64,000 nucleotides of DNA from Humibacillus sp. DSM 29435 (GCF_001758225.1 NZ_MAST01000053.1:124001-188000), one strand, 5' to 3'. Positions 8,248-17,844 are shown, counted from the stretch's first letter. The notes: a model not told the origin generated them from the sequence alone. Translations and numbers: made by a program.

Positions 8248-9033
8248 TCAGCGACGGGCCTCGACGTACCAGCGGTGCAGCGTGAGCTCGACAGGCTTCC
8301 CGGCCTCGACGCCGAGGTGCAGGGCGGTCAGCGCCGGAAGGTGGTCGGTCACGGCGAAGCCATCGGGCAGGTCCCACGGCACGAGGGCGAAGTAGCGCAG
8401 CAGCGTGGTCACAGAGTCGAAACGGTAGGCCCCGACGAAGTCATCGGCGGCGACCACGGTCAACCCGGCATCCTGCAGCGTGGTCGATGCTCGGTCGAGC
8501 GTCCACTCCGGCCGGGCGTGTCTGCCGAACCAGTCGGTGGTCTCGCGGGCGTCCAGCGACCCGACCTGCTGGGTGAGGAAGCGACCTTGGGGCCGCAGCA
8601 CCCGGTGCACCTCGGTGGGGGAGTAGGCCTCGTGTCGGTTCAACACCACCGCGAAGCTCTCGTCGCAGAACGGCATCCGCTCGCCCGTGTCGGCGTCGTA
8701 CACCTGCACGGGGATGCCGTAGGGCGCGAGGTTCGCGGTGGCCACGGGCACGTTCGGCGGCCACCCCTCGGTCGCGACGAGGGCCGGGCAGCGCAAGCCG
8801 CGAGACCGCAGCGCCTCGACAAGCCGGATCAGCTGCTCACCTCCACCGGTGCCCATGTCGAGCGCACTATCGTCGCCGGCCAGAGCATCGACACTGAGCC
8901 GGTCGAAGCTCCACGGCGGCTCGGGCTCGTCCATCGCTCCGGACAGCGATGAGAAGTCCCAACCGGTCGAGGTCGAGGCGAAGGCCTCGATCCAGGTGCC
9001 AACGAGGTCGTCGGGCCGGTTCACAACAGCCAT
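8248..9033 (-). CDS. Class I SAM-dependent methyltransferase
   Basis: From the ATG at 9033 the product is 261 residues. The SAM-binding motif I is ALDMGTGGGEQL, followed by an acidic strand end (ALVATEGWPPN) and the motif IV region FAVVLNRHEAY, typical of the Rossmann-fold methyltransferases of the Methyltransf_11 type. The substrate cannot be told from sequence. The frame is open upstream of 9033, but that part overlaps the divergent HIT gene and has no homologous look. The gene lies alone between thrS and the phospholipid operon and is transcribed against both. Confidence 0.85.
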   Translation of the reverse strand: MAVVNRPDDLVGTWIEAFASTSTGWDFSSLSGAMDEPEPPWSFDRLSVDALAGDDSALDMGTGGGEQLIRLVEALRSRGLRCPALVATEGWPPNVPVATANLAPYGIPVQVYDADTGERMPFCDESFAVVLNRHEAYSPTEVHRVLRPQGRFLTQQVGSLDARETTDWFGRHARPEWTLDRASTTLQDAGLTVVAADDFVGAYRFDSVTTLLRYFALVPWDLPDGFAVTDHLPALTALHLGVEAGKPVELTLHRWYVEARR

Positions 9034-9123
9034 CCTGTCGGATCGGGTGCTCCGACGCGCCCGAGCGCGGAGCAATACCTCGAACGGAACGGAAGGGCGT
9101 GACGAGGCTGTGGACACGCAGCC

Positions 9124-9129
9124 TAGGAT
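9124..9129 (+). promoter_or_regulatory. -10 box of leaderless HIT gene
   Basis: TAGGAT lies 7 nt before the ATG at 9137, so transcription should start at or next to the start codon. No ribosome binding site is present. Confidence 0.6.
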
Positions 9130-9136
9130 CGGCGGC

Positions 9137-9706
9137 ATGACCGAGAAGGCGAACGACCCTGCCGTCGACGTCACCCTCGAACCGCACGATGCCTTCGCGC
9201 ACGTCGACGACGGGTTCGAGCGGCTGTGGACCCCTCACCGGATGGCCTACATCGAGGGCGAGCGACCGACCGACGAGGCCGGCCATGGCTGCCCGTTCTG
9301 CCGGGCCCCGGGCCGCACCGACGCGGACGGTCTCATCGTGCACCGCGGCGAGCACTGCTACGTGGTGCTGAACCTCTTCCCGTACAACCCTGGCCACGTG
9401 CTCGTCTGCCCCTACCGGCACGTCTCCCTCTACGTCGACCTCACCGACGACGAGACGACGGAGTTCACCGCCCTGACCAAGGCGGCAGTACGGGCCCTGC
9501 AGGCCGCCTCCGAGCCCCACGGGTTCAACCTCGGCATGAACCAGGGCGCGGTCGCCGGGGCCGGGGTGGCCGCTCACCTGCACCAGCACGTCGTGCCGCG
9601 CTGGGGCGGCGACTCGAACTTCCTGCCCATCGTCGGGCAGACCAAGGCGCTTCCGGTGCTGCTCGAGGACACCCGGCAGCGCATCGTCGCCCACTGGCCC
9701 CGCTGA
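9137..9706 (+). CDS. HIT family protein, AP4A phosphorylase-like
   Basis: This 189-residue histidine-triad protein carries the catalytic motif HLHQHVVPRW near residue 153, plus the CPFC pair near residue 54 that binds zinc in some relatives. It matches the HIT gene next to pgsA in M. tuberculosis (Rv2613c), described as an AP4A phosphorylase; that is family knowledge, not shown here. It would split dinucleoside polyphosphates. It is first in a probable run with pgsA and the PIM genes, 102 nt ahead of pgsA, which has its own -10 box. Confidence 0.92.
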   Translation: MTEKANDPAVDVTLEPHDAFAHVDDGFERLWTPHRMAYIEGERPTDEAGHGCPFCRAPGRTDADGLIVHRGEHCYVVLNLFPYNPGHVLVCPYRHVSLYVDLTDDETTEFTALTKAAVRALQAASEPHGFNLGMNQGAVAGAGVAAHLHQHVVPRWGGDSNFLPIVGQTKALPVLLEDTRQRIVAHWPR

Positions 9707-9793
9707 CGACGCCAACTGCGCCGCCGACCCCAGGCCGAGCGCCCGGTGCGCCTCGTTCGGTCACGATCGGTCAAGGTCGGTCTCGTCGGTCAG

Positions 9794-9799
9794 TAGGCT
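9794..9799 (+). promoter_or_regulatory. -10 box of pgsA
   Basis: TAGGCT lies 9 nt before the ATG at 9809 and no ribosome binding site is visible, so the PIM-operon transcript is probably leaderless. Confidence 0.55.
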
Positions 9800-9808
9800 G
9801 TCCCCACC

Positions 9809-10432
9809 ATGCTCAACAGACTTCTACGCGCGTCGATGACCAAGCTGCTGTCGCCGATCGCCCATCTGTTCCTGCGTCTGGGTATCAGCCCCGACGTGGT
9901 GACCGTCATCGGCACGGTCGGGGTCTGCGCCGGTGCCCTGGCGTTCTTCCCCCGCGGTCAGCTGTGGATCGGGGTGCTGGTCATCACGGCGTTCGTCTTC
10001 TCCGACACGGTCGACGGCATCATGGCCCGCGAGTCGGGCCGCTCGAGCAAGTGGGGCGCCTACCTCGACTCCACCCTCGACCGGGTGGGCGACTCTGCCA
10101 TCTTCGGTGGGCTGGTGCTCTACTACGCCGGCCCCGGTGACAACCGCTGGATGGCCGGCCTGGCGCTCGCGTGCCTCATCCTCGGCAGTGTGGTCTCCTA
10201 TGCGAAGGCGCGAGCCGAGGGCCTGGGCTACACCGCCAACGTCGGCATCGCCGAGCGGGCCGACCGCTTGGTCGCCGTGCTCGTGGCGACCTTCTTCGCC
10301 GACCTGCTGAACTCGACCCTGTTGCTCGGGGTGGTGCTGGCGCTGCTCGCCGTCGCCAGCTTCGTCACGGTTCTCCAACGGATGCTGACCGTGCGGCGTC
10401 AGGCCCTGGCGGCCGGCGAGGTATCGAGTTGA
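9809..10432 (+). CDS. pgsA: Phosphatidylinositol phosphate synthase
   Basis: The 207-residue membrane enzyme belongs to the CDP-alcohol phosphatidyltransferases. The signature D-x2-DG-x2-AR-x8-G-x3-D-x3-D is complete, from DTVDGIMAR near residue 71 to YLDSTLD. It would join CDP-diacylglycerol and inositol-1-phosphate, the first step to phosphatidylinositol and the mannosides. Several hydrophobic segments follow. In other actinobacteria this gene, the PIM acyltransferase and pimA are adjacent as here; this context favours PI-phosphate synthase over phosphatidylglycerophosphate synthase. Its TGA overlaps the TTG start of the next gene. Confidence 0.93.
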   Translation: MLNRLLRASMTKLLSPIAHLFLRLGISPDVVTVIGTVGVCAGALAFFPRGQLWIGVLVITAFVFSDTVDGIMARESGRSSKWGAYLDSTLDRVGDSAIFGGLVLYYAGPGDNRWMAGLALACLILGSVVSYAKARAEGLGYTANVGIAERADRLVAVLVATFFADLLNSTLLLGVVLALLAVASFVTVLQRMLTVRRQALAAGEVSS

Positions 10433-11439
10433 CCGGCCTCGGTCGCCTCGGCCGCCTCAGCCGCAGCGCGACCGACACCGTCTCGGTGCTCGGCTTCAAG
10501 ATCGGCTGGTCGAGCCTCAAGGCGTTGCCCGAGCCGGTGGCCTACGCCCTCTTCGACCGCATCGCCGACATCGCCGTGCTTCGCGGAGGCAAGGGCCTCA
10601 CCCGGCTCCGTTCGAACTACGCGCGAGCTCGCCCCGAGCTGGATGCCGCTGAGCTCGACGAGCTCGTGCGGGCGGGGATGCGCTCGTACATGCGCTACTA
10701 CTGCGAGGCGTTCCGGTTGCCGTCGACCGGTCGCGACCGCATCGATGCCGCCGTGCGCGTGACGGGCCTCGAGGGTCCCCTCGAGTTCGCGCGCCGGGGC
10801 GAGACCGTGGTCGTCTTCGTCGGACACCTCGGCAACTTCGACCTCGCGGCCGCCTGGGCGGCCAGCAACCTCGCGCCGGTGACGACCGTCGCCGAGCGGC
10901 TCAAGCCGGAAGAGGTCTTCCAGGAGTTCGTGGCCTTCCGCAACAGCATCGACATGGACATCATCCCTCTCACCGGTGGCGACGACCCGTTCGCCTCCCT
11001 GCTGGTGGCCGCTCGGGCCGGGGGCCGGGCCATCGCCCTGGCGAGCGACCGCGACCTGACCCGGCACGGCGTCGAGGTCGACCTGCTCGGCCACCCGGCG
11101 CGGATGGCCAAGGGGCCCGCGGTGCTCTCGCTCATGACCGGGGCTCCGCTCTACTGCGCGGCGATCCACTACGAGCCGGCCCCGAAGGGCACCGGCCTGG
11201 GCGGTCATCGCACCGTGATCGAGTTCTCGCCGCGGCTGGTGCCTAGGGTGGGCGGCAGCAGCGCCGTCAAGGCCCAGGATCTCATCCAACAGTGCGCCGA
11301 CCACCTCGCCGTCACCATCCGGGCCCACACCTCGAGCTGGCACATGCTCCAGAAGATCTTCGTCGACGACCTCGACCCCGCTCGCGACCCTGCTCGCGAC
11401 CCTGCCCCGGCGGCCGTGACCGAGGGGGAGTCGACGTGA
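10429..11439 (+). CDS. Phosphatidylinositol mannoside acyltransferase
   Basis: From the TTG at 10429, which overlaps the pgsA stop as TTGA, the product is 336 residues. It is an LpxL/HtrB-type acyltransferase with the HX4D motif in GHLGNFDLA near residue 129 and a second acceptor region with DRDLTRHG. In this gene order it should acylate the mannose on phosphatidylinositol mono- or dimannoside at the inner membrane face (equivalent to Rv2611c). The C-terminus is a short tandem of ARDP-like residues. No ATG fits better, and the overlap implies translational coupling. Confidence 0.9.
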   Translation: MTGLGRLGRLSRSATDTVSVLGFKIGWSSLKALPEPVAYALFDRIADIAVLRGGKGLTRLRSNYARARPELDAAELDELVRAGMRSYMRYYCEAFRLPSTGRDRIDAAVRVTGLEGPLEFARRGETVVVFVGHLGNFDLAAAWAASNLAPVTTVAERLKPEEVFQEFVAFRNSIDMDIIPLTGGDDPFASLLVAARAGGRAIALASDRDLTRHGVEVDLLGHPARMAKGPAVLSLMTGAPLYCAAIHYEPAPKGTGLGGHRTVIEFSPRLVPRVGGSSAVKAQDLIQQCADHLAVTIRAHTSSWHMLQKIFVDDLDPARDPARDPAPAAVTEGEST

Positions 11440-12611
11440 GGATCGGTATCGTCTGCCCCTACTCCTTCGACGTTCCGGGTGGGGTGCAGTTTCACGTGCG
11501 TGACCTCGCCGAGTACCTCATCGGCCAGGGCCACCAGGTCTCGGTGCTCGCACCGGCCGACAGCGAGACGACGCTGCCCGGCTATGTCGTCTCCGCGGGC
11601 CGCGCCACGGCCGTGCGCTACAACGGGTCGGTCGCCCGCCTCAACTTCGGGCCCGTGGCCGCGGCCAAGGTGAACCGCTGGCTGGATGCCGGTGAGTTCG
11701 ACGTGCTGCACCTGCATGAGCCCGTCACCCCGAGCGTCAGCGTGCTGGCCCTGATGGCCGCCGACGGCCCCATCGTGGCCACCTTCCACACCTCCATGGT
11801 GCGCTCTCGCTCGATGCAGGCCGCCTTCCCGATCTTTCGTTCGAGCCTGGAGAAGATCGCCGGGCGCATCGCGGTCAGCGAAGACGCTCGCCGCACCGTG
11901 ACGACACACATCGGTGGCGACGCCGTCGTCATCCCCAATGGCGTGTTCGTCGAGCGGTTCGCGAACGCTCGACACGTCGCGCGGTGGACCGGCACGCCGA
12001 CCCGCCCGACCATCGCCTTCCTCGGCCGGATGGGTGAGCCCCGCAAGGGCCTGCCCGTGCTGGCGGCCGCCCTGCCTGCCGTGCTGGCGCAGGTGCCCGG
12101 GCTACGGGTGCTCGTGGCCGGCCCCGGAGACCCTGACGAGATCACCGAGGGGATGCCGGCGCACGTCGTTGCCGCCTTGGAGTTCCTCGGCGCGGTGAGC
12201 GATGAGGAGAAGGCCGAGCTGTTGGCTTCGGTCGACGTCTACGTCGCGCCCAACACGGGCGGGGAGAGCTTCGGCATCATCCTCATCGAGGCCATGTCGG
12301 CCGGCGCCTGCGTGCTCGCGAGCGACATCGGAGCCTTCTCGCGGGTGCTCGACGGTGGGCGCAGTGGGGCGCTGTTCCGCAACGAGCAGCCTGGCGACCT
12401 CGCTGCGGTGCTGCTCGCGCTGTTACGCGACCCCGCCCGCCGCGAGTCGTTGTCGGCGGCGGGTCGTGCCCGGGCCGCGCGGTTCGACTGGTCGGTCGTG
12501 GCCGACCAGATCATGGCGGTGTACGAGACGGTGATCGAGGGGCGCCTGGCCGCTCGGAGCGAGCCCCGAACCCGGTGGAACCGGCTCCTTCACGGTGGGC
12601 CGAGCTGGTGA
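11436..12611 (+). CDS. pimA: Phosphatidylinositol alpha-mannosyltransferase PimA
   Basis: The 391-residue GT4 glycosyltransferase begins at the GTG at 11436 in a GTGA overlap with the acyltransferase. The N-terminus VRIGIVCPYSFDVPGG matches the PimA start; the GDP-mannose-binding C-terminal domain has FLGRMGEPRKG and the E-x7-E pair in GESFGIILIEAMSAG. It adds the first mannose of phosphatidylinositol mannosides from GDP-mannose at the cytoplasmic membrane. Neighbours supply the PI precursor and the acylation, so the group makes PIM glycolipids. Confidence 0.95.
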   Translation: MRIGIVCPYSFDVPGGVQFHVRDLAEYLIGQGHQVSVLAPADSETTLPGYVVSAGRATAVRYNGSVARLNFGPVAAAKVNRWLDAGEFDVLHLHEPVTPSVSVLALMAADGPIVATFHTSMVRSRSMQAAFPIFRSSLEKIAGRIAVSEDARRTVTTHIGGDAVVIPNGVFVERFANARHVARWTGTPTRPTIAFLGRMGEPRKGLPVLAAALPAVLAQVPGLRVLVAGPGDPDEITEGMPAHVVAALEFLGAVSDEEKAELLASVDVYVAPNTGGESFGIILIEAMSAGACVLASDIGAFSRVLDGGRSGALFRNEQPGDLAAVLLALLRDPARRESLSAAGRARAARFDWSVVADQIMAVYETVIEGRLAARSEPRTRWNRLLHGGPSW

Positions 12612-13174
12612 TCCACTTCCTCACCTGGTTCTTCGCGGTTCTCTTCGTCATCGTCGTGGCCGCGTGGTACCTCAGCTACACCGCCGCCCGCCTGGATCGG
12701 CTGCACGTCCGGCTGAGCGGCACGCTGGCGGCCCTCGATGCTCGCCTCGTGCGCCGGGCCGAAGCCGCCCTCGAGCTGGCCAACAGCGGCCTGCTCGATG
12801 GTGCCACCTCGCTGATCCTCGGGGGGGCGGCCGTCGACTCGCTCGAGTCGCCGGACGAGTACGGCGAGGCCCGTGAGGTCGCCGAGAACGACCTCACGGA
12901 GGCCCTCGACGTCTCCCTCAGCCGCCACACCGTTGACGACCTCCGGGCTCGGGGCGCCGTGGGTGACGAGCATCTGGCGCGCATCGTGTCGGCGTGCAAC
13001 CGGGTGCAGCTGGCGAGGCGCTTCCACAACGACGCCATCACCGACGTGCGGCGTGTCCGAACCAAATGGGCCGTCCGGCTCTTCCGGCTGGCGGGCCACA
13101 CGCCGCTGCCGCATACGATCGAGTTCGACGACGAGATGCCCGAGCACCTCAGCCGGGAACCGGCTGCGGGCTGA
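12608..13174 (+). CDS. Membrane-anchored LemA-like protein
   Basis: The GTG at 12608 overlaps the pimA stop as GTGA, the same coupling seen in the two genes before, giving 188 residues. An ATG at 12575 would give 199 residues but lies deeper within pimA. One N-terminal membrane helix (FLTWFFAVLFVIVVAAWYL) is followed by a helical cytosolic part ending in RFHNDAITDVRRVR and HTPLPHTIEFDDE, which recalls LemA proteins. In M. tuberculosis the next gene (Rv2609c) joins a similar segment to a NUDIX domain, from memory; no NUDIX motif is present here. Function unknown. Confidence 0.75.
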   Translation: MIHFLTWFFAVLFVIVVAAWYLSYTAARLDRLHVRLSGTLAALDARLVRRAEAALELANSGLLDGATSLILGGAAVDSLESPDEYGEAREVAENDLTEALDVSLSRHTVDDLRARGAVGDEHLARIVSACNRVQLARRFHNDAITDVRRVRTKWAVRLFRLAGHTPLPHTIEFDDEMPEHLSREPAAG

Positions 13175-13225
13175 GCAGCATCCCGCTCTATCCTTGGGGT
13201 GACATCCCCGAGAAAGCAGGACAGC

Positions 13226-14146
<921 letters not shown>

Positions 14147-14262
14147 ACGAACCCACCAAATCTCCCAAGTGCGGCGAACGGGATGAATCGCTAGCCTCAT
14201 CAGGTCGGCCCGCCACCGGGCGGCCGGGCCGCATCCGCGGCGTCCCTGGGAGAGGCTCGAAG

Positions 14263-15258
14263 ATGAGATCCGTACGTTCAGCGTTGGCCGCACCTGCTCT
14301 CGTGACGCTCGTCGGGGCGATGGTCGCCATGGCCCCGACCTCGGCGTCGGCTCGACCCGCGCCTGGCGTCACCCCGGGCTCGCGGCCCGGGGCCCTGACC
14401 GAGGTGCGGGTCGGCACGCCGCTCTCGGTGCCCTCGATCGTTCCCGCCGCCGATGCGTCGGGGCAGGCGTCGCGCAACAGGGTCAACGCCGCAACCTTCA
14501 CGGTCACCTACCGGGGTTTCACGCCGGCTGCCAAGGCGGCCTTCCAGCGAGCGGTCAACATCTGGTCGCAACAGCTGAGCTCGCCCGTGCCCATCACCGT
14601 CAGCGCCAGCTTCGAGCCGCTGGGGCCAGGTGTGCTCGGAGCAGCGGGCCCGACCAACCTCTGGCGCGACTTCGCCGGAGCCCCCCTGAAGGGAACCTGG
14701 TACGCCGACGCGATCGCCAACAAGCGCTCCGGGTCTCAGCTGAGCCCTACCGCCGACATCACGGCCCGCTTCAGCAGCAGCTTCAGCAACTGGCACTACG
14801 GAACCGGTGCCGTGCCGGCCGGAAAGTACGACTTCACGAGTGTGGTGCTGCACGAGCTGGGTCACGGGGTCGGGTTTCTCGGGGTCGGCAACGTCAGCGG
14901 CTCGGCCGGCAGTGTGCGGCTCGGCGGGTACCCGTTCTCGTACGACCGCTACACCGAGACGGGGGCCGGCACGAGCCTGTTGAGCCTCGCCGACAACTCG
15001 ACGGCCCTGGGTAGCGCCTTGCGCAGCAACAGTGTCTACTTCGACACCGCCAAGGTGCGGGCGGCCAACGCCAACCGTCCCGCCCGGCTCTACGCCCCCA
15101 GCACCTTTCAGGGTGGCAGCAGCTACTCGCACCTCGACGAGGCCACCTACCGGGCCGGCAACGCCAACTCGCTCATGACGCCGGCGATCGGGTCGGGCGA
15201 GACGATCCGCAACCCCGGGCCCATCGCGAAGGCGATGTTGACCAGCATCGGCTGGTAG
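14263..15258 (+). CDS. Secreted zinc metalloprotease-like protein
   Basis: The 331-residue product begins with a signal peptide (basic start, hydrophobic stretch, SASA at about residue 29) and a Pro/Gly-rich linker. The zinc site is VVLHELGHGVGFLG near residue 198, an HExxHxxGxxG-like motif where the third ligand is unclear. The part around FQRAVNIWSQQL resembles the start of metzincin-like or choice-of-anchor domains. The C-terminal SYSHLDE, NSLMTPAI and KAMLTSIGW are common in this type of actinobacterial exported protein. GGGAGAGG precedes the ATG. It stands alone and is probably extracellular. Confidence 0.8.
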   Translation: MRSVRSALAAPALVTLVGAMVAMAPTSASARPAPGVTPGSRPGALTEVRVGTPLSVPSIVPAADASGQASRNRVNAATFTVTYRGFTPAAKAAFQRAVNIWSQQLSSPVPITVSASFEPLGPGVLGAAGPTNLWRDFAGAPLKGTWYADAIANKRSGSQLSPTADITARFSSSFSNWHYGTGAVPAGKYDFTSVVLHELGHGVGFLGVGNVSGSAGSVRLGGYPFSYDRYTETGAGTSLLSLADNSTALGSALRSNSVYFDTAKVRAANANRPARLYAPSTFQGGSSYSHLDEATYRAGNANSLMTPAIGSGETIRNPGPIAKAMLTSIGW

Positions 15259-15297
15259 CCGCCCCGACGACCCGACGACCCGACGACCCGCCGTGGG

Positions 15298-16098
15298 TCA
15301 GGTCGTCTGTGAGCTGACCTTGAGAACGTCGGTGAGCTTCGAGTGCGCGTCGGTGGAGATGCCGTCGAACTCCTCGGGGTAGGCATTGATGAAGTTGAGC
15401 GAAAGCACGACGTCTCCGACGGGAGCCCAGAGAAAGGTCACCTCGAGCCCGTCGAGCGCGCCGCCGGTGGCCGCCAGGCGTACGGCGTAGGGCTTGCCTC
15501 CCACCTTGGGCGCGCTCACTTGGCTGATGGCCATCTTCGACGAACCCTGGCCGGGTAGCCGCAGCGTCACGGAGTCGCAGCCCGCAGCCAGGGTGCTGAT
15601 CTTTCGCACGGTCGCGGACGCGGCACCGGCGGATCCCAGCGCGTCGATGCGCTGGCTCACGAACGGGCCGTCGGCACCGCCGCTGAAGTTGGTCTCGGCC
15701 GTGGCCTGGCTCCCGGCGAGGTCGTTCGTGTTGAGAAGCGCGTTCAGGCCCGCACAGCGGGGGTTGCTCGATGACGAAGCGGGCTGGTCGCCGCCGCTGC
15801 CGGAGGACGCTTCGACCGACCATCCCGAGGGCAGGTCGTCGACGCCGATGAGCGCCTTCTTCAGGTCCTTGGCGGTGCGGCGGGGAGCCGCGGCCGGCGC
15901 TGCGCTGGACGTCGAGGAAGGGGTGGGAGTGGAGGAGGAAGACGTGGCCGGCGCGCTCGAAGATGTGCCCAGCGACGTCTGACCGGCGGCGGTGACTGAG
16001 GGGCCCGGCCCGGCCTCCGGAGAGCCGCTGCAGGCGGTGGACAGCAGCGCGGCCAAGGCCAGCACGCTGAGGCGGGTCAGGCCGCGGGAGGTGTTCAC
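15298..16098 (-). CDS. Putative lipoprotein, sensor-domain-like
   Basis: I place the start at the GTG at 16098, because a -10 box (TATGTT, 16105-16110) ends 6 nt before it; an in-frame GTG at 16116 is possible but lies in that promoter. The 266-residue product has a lipoprotein signal with the lipobox STAC near residue 23, a Ser/Thr/Pro-rich linker of about 40 residues, then a domain starting DLKKALIGVDDLPSGWS. This opening and the paired cysteines (RCAGLNALL, AAGCDSV) resemble PknH-like extracellular sensor domains, a tentative likeness. It converges on the protease gene. Confidence 0.75.
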   Translation of the reverse strand: MNTSRGLTRLSVLALAALLSTACSGSPEAGPGPSVTAAGQTSLGTSSSAPATSSSSTPTPSSTSSAAPAAAPRRTAKDLKKALIGVDDLPSGWSVEASSGSGGDQPASSSSNPRCAGLNALLNTNDLAGSQATAETNFSGGADGPFVSQRIDALGSAGAASATVRKISTLAAGCDSVTLRLPGQGSSKMAISQVSAPKVGGKPYAVRLAATGGALDGLEVTFLWAPVGDVVLSLNFINAYPEEFDGISTDAHSKLTDVLKVSSQTT

Positions 16099-16104
16099 CA
16101 GCGG

Positions 16105-16110
16105 AACATA
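16105..16110 (-). promoter_or_regulatory. -10 box of leaderless lipoprotein gene
   Basis: On the minus strand TATGTT is followed after 6 nt by a GTG codon that opens a clean signal peptide, which decides the start of the lipoprotein. Confidence 0.5.
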
Positions 16111-16279
16111 TGACACGAATGCCGGATTCTCGCATTCTGGGCCTCACCGATGCGTGACCGTGATGCAACGCGGATCTGAGAGGCTGGTGACGATCGGTTC
16201 TCGAGAGCTGATGACCGCCACGTCCACTACCGCGAGCCACACCGCCGACCGGGCTCGCAGACCAGGAGAAGTTCCCCGA

Positions 16280-16765
16280 ATGAGCAACGACACCAAAATC
16301 GACCAGGCCCTCCTCGAGCGGACGGTCGAGCTCGCGAACACCAACGTCGATGCCGGCGGCAAGCCCTTCGCCTGCCTCATCGTCAAAGACGGCGCAGTCG
16401 TTGTGGAGGCGGCCAACCAGGTGTCGCAGACCGGTGACGTAACGGCTCACGCCGAGATCACCGCTCTTCGGGCGGCCGCCCTGCAGGGCATCACCGACCT
16501 CACGGGTTACGAGATGTACGTGACCGCCTACCCGTGCCCGATGTGCCTCGGAGCGCTCTACTACGCGACTCCCGACCGCGTCGTGTTCGCCGCCACCCGC
16601 GAGCAGGAGGGCGAGCACTACGACGACGGCAACCGCTACATGAGCCTGTCCACCTTCTACGCGGAGTACAGCAAGCCGACCGACGAGCAGAACCTGCCCC
16701 TGGTGCAGGGCGAGACCGACGACCCCACCGAGCCGTTCCGTCGCTGGAGCGCGCTCAACGACTGA
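16280..16765 (+). CDS. Nucleoside deaminase (guanine/cytidine deaminase family)
   Basis: From the ATG at 16280, with AGGAGAA at 16263-16269, the product is 161 residues. It has both zinc-site motifs of the CDA fold: HAEITAL near residue 58 (zinc ligand His and catalytic Glu) and PCPMCLGAL near residue 86 (two Cys ligands). Length and C-terminus, with an EGEHYDDGNRY segment, resemble guanine deaminases of the GuaD type more than the tRNA adenosine deaminase TadA. It probably deaminates a purine base in salvage. It is followed at 50 nt by the dehalogenase-like gene. Confidence 0.85.
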   Translation: MSNDTKIDQALLERTVELANTNVDAGGKPFACLIVKDGAVVVEAANQVSQTGDVTAHAEITALRAAALQGITDLTGYEMYVTAYPCPMCLGALYYATPDRVVFAATREQEGEHYDDGNRYMSLSTFYAEYSKPTDEQNLPLVQGETDDPTEPFRRWSALND

Positions 16766-16814
16766 CCCGCCCCCAGGGCGGGCCGTCCGGCATCCCACGC
16801 GCCATGATGGGCTG

Positions 16815-17723
16815 ATGGACCTGTTGCAGACTCCGCCCGAGCGTTTCGACTCGCTCACCGACTACCCGTATGACGTGCGGCGCGCCACGGTCACCGCCCC
16901 CGACGGCGCGGCGGTCGAGATGGCGTGGGTGGAGCACGGGCCCGACGACGGCCCGGTCGTGGTGCTGCTGCACGGTGAGCCCACGTGGGGCTACCTCTAC
17001 CGCACCATGATCCCGGTGCTGGCCGACGGCGGCTGCCGCGTCGTCGTGCCCGACCTCATCGGCTTCGGCCGGTCTGACAAGCCGACAAGGATCGCCGACC
17101 ACAGCTTCGCTCGCCACGTCGGCTGGGTGCGGTCGCTGCTGGTCGATCAGCTCGGGCTGTCGGGTGCGACCCTGTTCGGGCAGGACTGGGGCGGCCTCAT
17201 CGCGTTGCGCCTCACAGCCGAGGAGCCGGGTCTCGTCGGCCGTCTCGTCGCCTCGAACACCGGGTTGCCGACGGGCGACCACGACATGCCGCCGGTGTGG
17301 TGGCAGTTTCGTCGCGCCGTCGAGAAGGCGGAGCGCCTCGATGTGGGAAGGCTCGTGGCGAGCGGGTGCGTGCACCCGCTGTCGGCGCACGAGCGCGCCG
17401 CCTACGACGCGCCGTTCCCGGCCGAGACCTTCAAGGCGGGCCCGCGGGCGATGCCGCTCATCGTGCCGACCACGCCCGACGACCCGGCCACCGAGGCCAA
17501 CCGCGCCGCGTGGCGGGTGCTGGGAGGTCTCGACCTGCCGGTGCTGCTCGCCTTCTCCGACTCCGACCCGATCACCGCTGCGATGCGGCCGGTGCTCGAG
17601 CAGCGGCTGCCCGGTGCGGCGGGTCGAGGTCACCCGACGATCGTGGGTGCCGGTCACTTCCTGCAGGAGGATGCCGGCCCGGTGCTGGCCGAGCACGTGC
17701 TCACATTCGTGCACGCCCCTTGA
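16815..17723 (+). CDS. Haloalkane dehalogenase-like alpha/beta hydrolase
   Basis: The 302-residue protein has the haloalkane dehalogenase layout: oxyanion motif HGEPTWGYLY, nucleophile elbow FGQDWGGLI with aspartate as nucleophile and the adjacent tryptophan that binds halide, a cap with VWWQFRR, the acid in AFSDSDPIT and the histidine in GAGHFLQED. This favours the HLD-I (DhlA/DhmA) group, hydrolysing carbon-halogen bonds, although the natural substrate is not evident. Start: ATG at 16815, 6 nt after a CATGAT sequence that could be a -10 box. The gene ends before a long palindrome. Confidence 0.88.
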   Translation: MDLLQTPPERFDSLTDYPYDVRRATVTAPDGAAVEMAWVEHGPDDGPVVVLLHGEPTWGYLYRTMIPVLADGGCRVVVPDLIGFGRSDKPTRIADHSFARHVGWVRSLLVDQLGLSGATLFGQDWGGLIALRLTAEEPGLVGRLVASNTGLPTGDHDMPPVWWQFRRAVEKAERLDVGRLVASGCVHPLSAHERAAYDAPFPAETFKAGPRAMPLIVPTTPDDPATEANRAAWRVLGGLDLPVLLAFSDSDPITAAMRPVLEQRLPGAAGRGHPTIVGAGHFLQEDAGPVLAEHVLTFVHAP

Positions 17724-17772
17724 CCCGCCGCCAGGACCGGACCCGGTGCGTCTCGCGCCCGGCCCGGCCCGC

Positions 17773-17844
17773 CGCAACACACCGAGTAGTCCTCAACTCA
17801 CCGAGTAACTACCCGGTGAGTTGAGGACTACTCGGTGTGTTGCG
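17773..17844. repeat. 72-nt palindromic repeat, copy 1 (31-bp perfect stem)
   Basis: The 31 nt at 17773-17803, starting CGCAACACACCGAGTAG, are exactly complementary to 17814-17844, with a 10-nt loop. The element lies between the convergent dehalogenase and kynureninase genes and would form an extremely stable hairpin in transcripts from either side. A second copy lies at 36705-36776, also between convergent genes. There is no T-tract, so classic intrinsic termination is uncertain. Confidence 0.9.

Noticed and set aside
15173-16858. 561-codon minus-strand frame across the protease, lipoprotein and deaminase genes
   Set aside because: It crosses real genes on both strands in a wrong frame and encodes Arg/Gly/His-rich sequence without recognisable domains.
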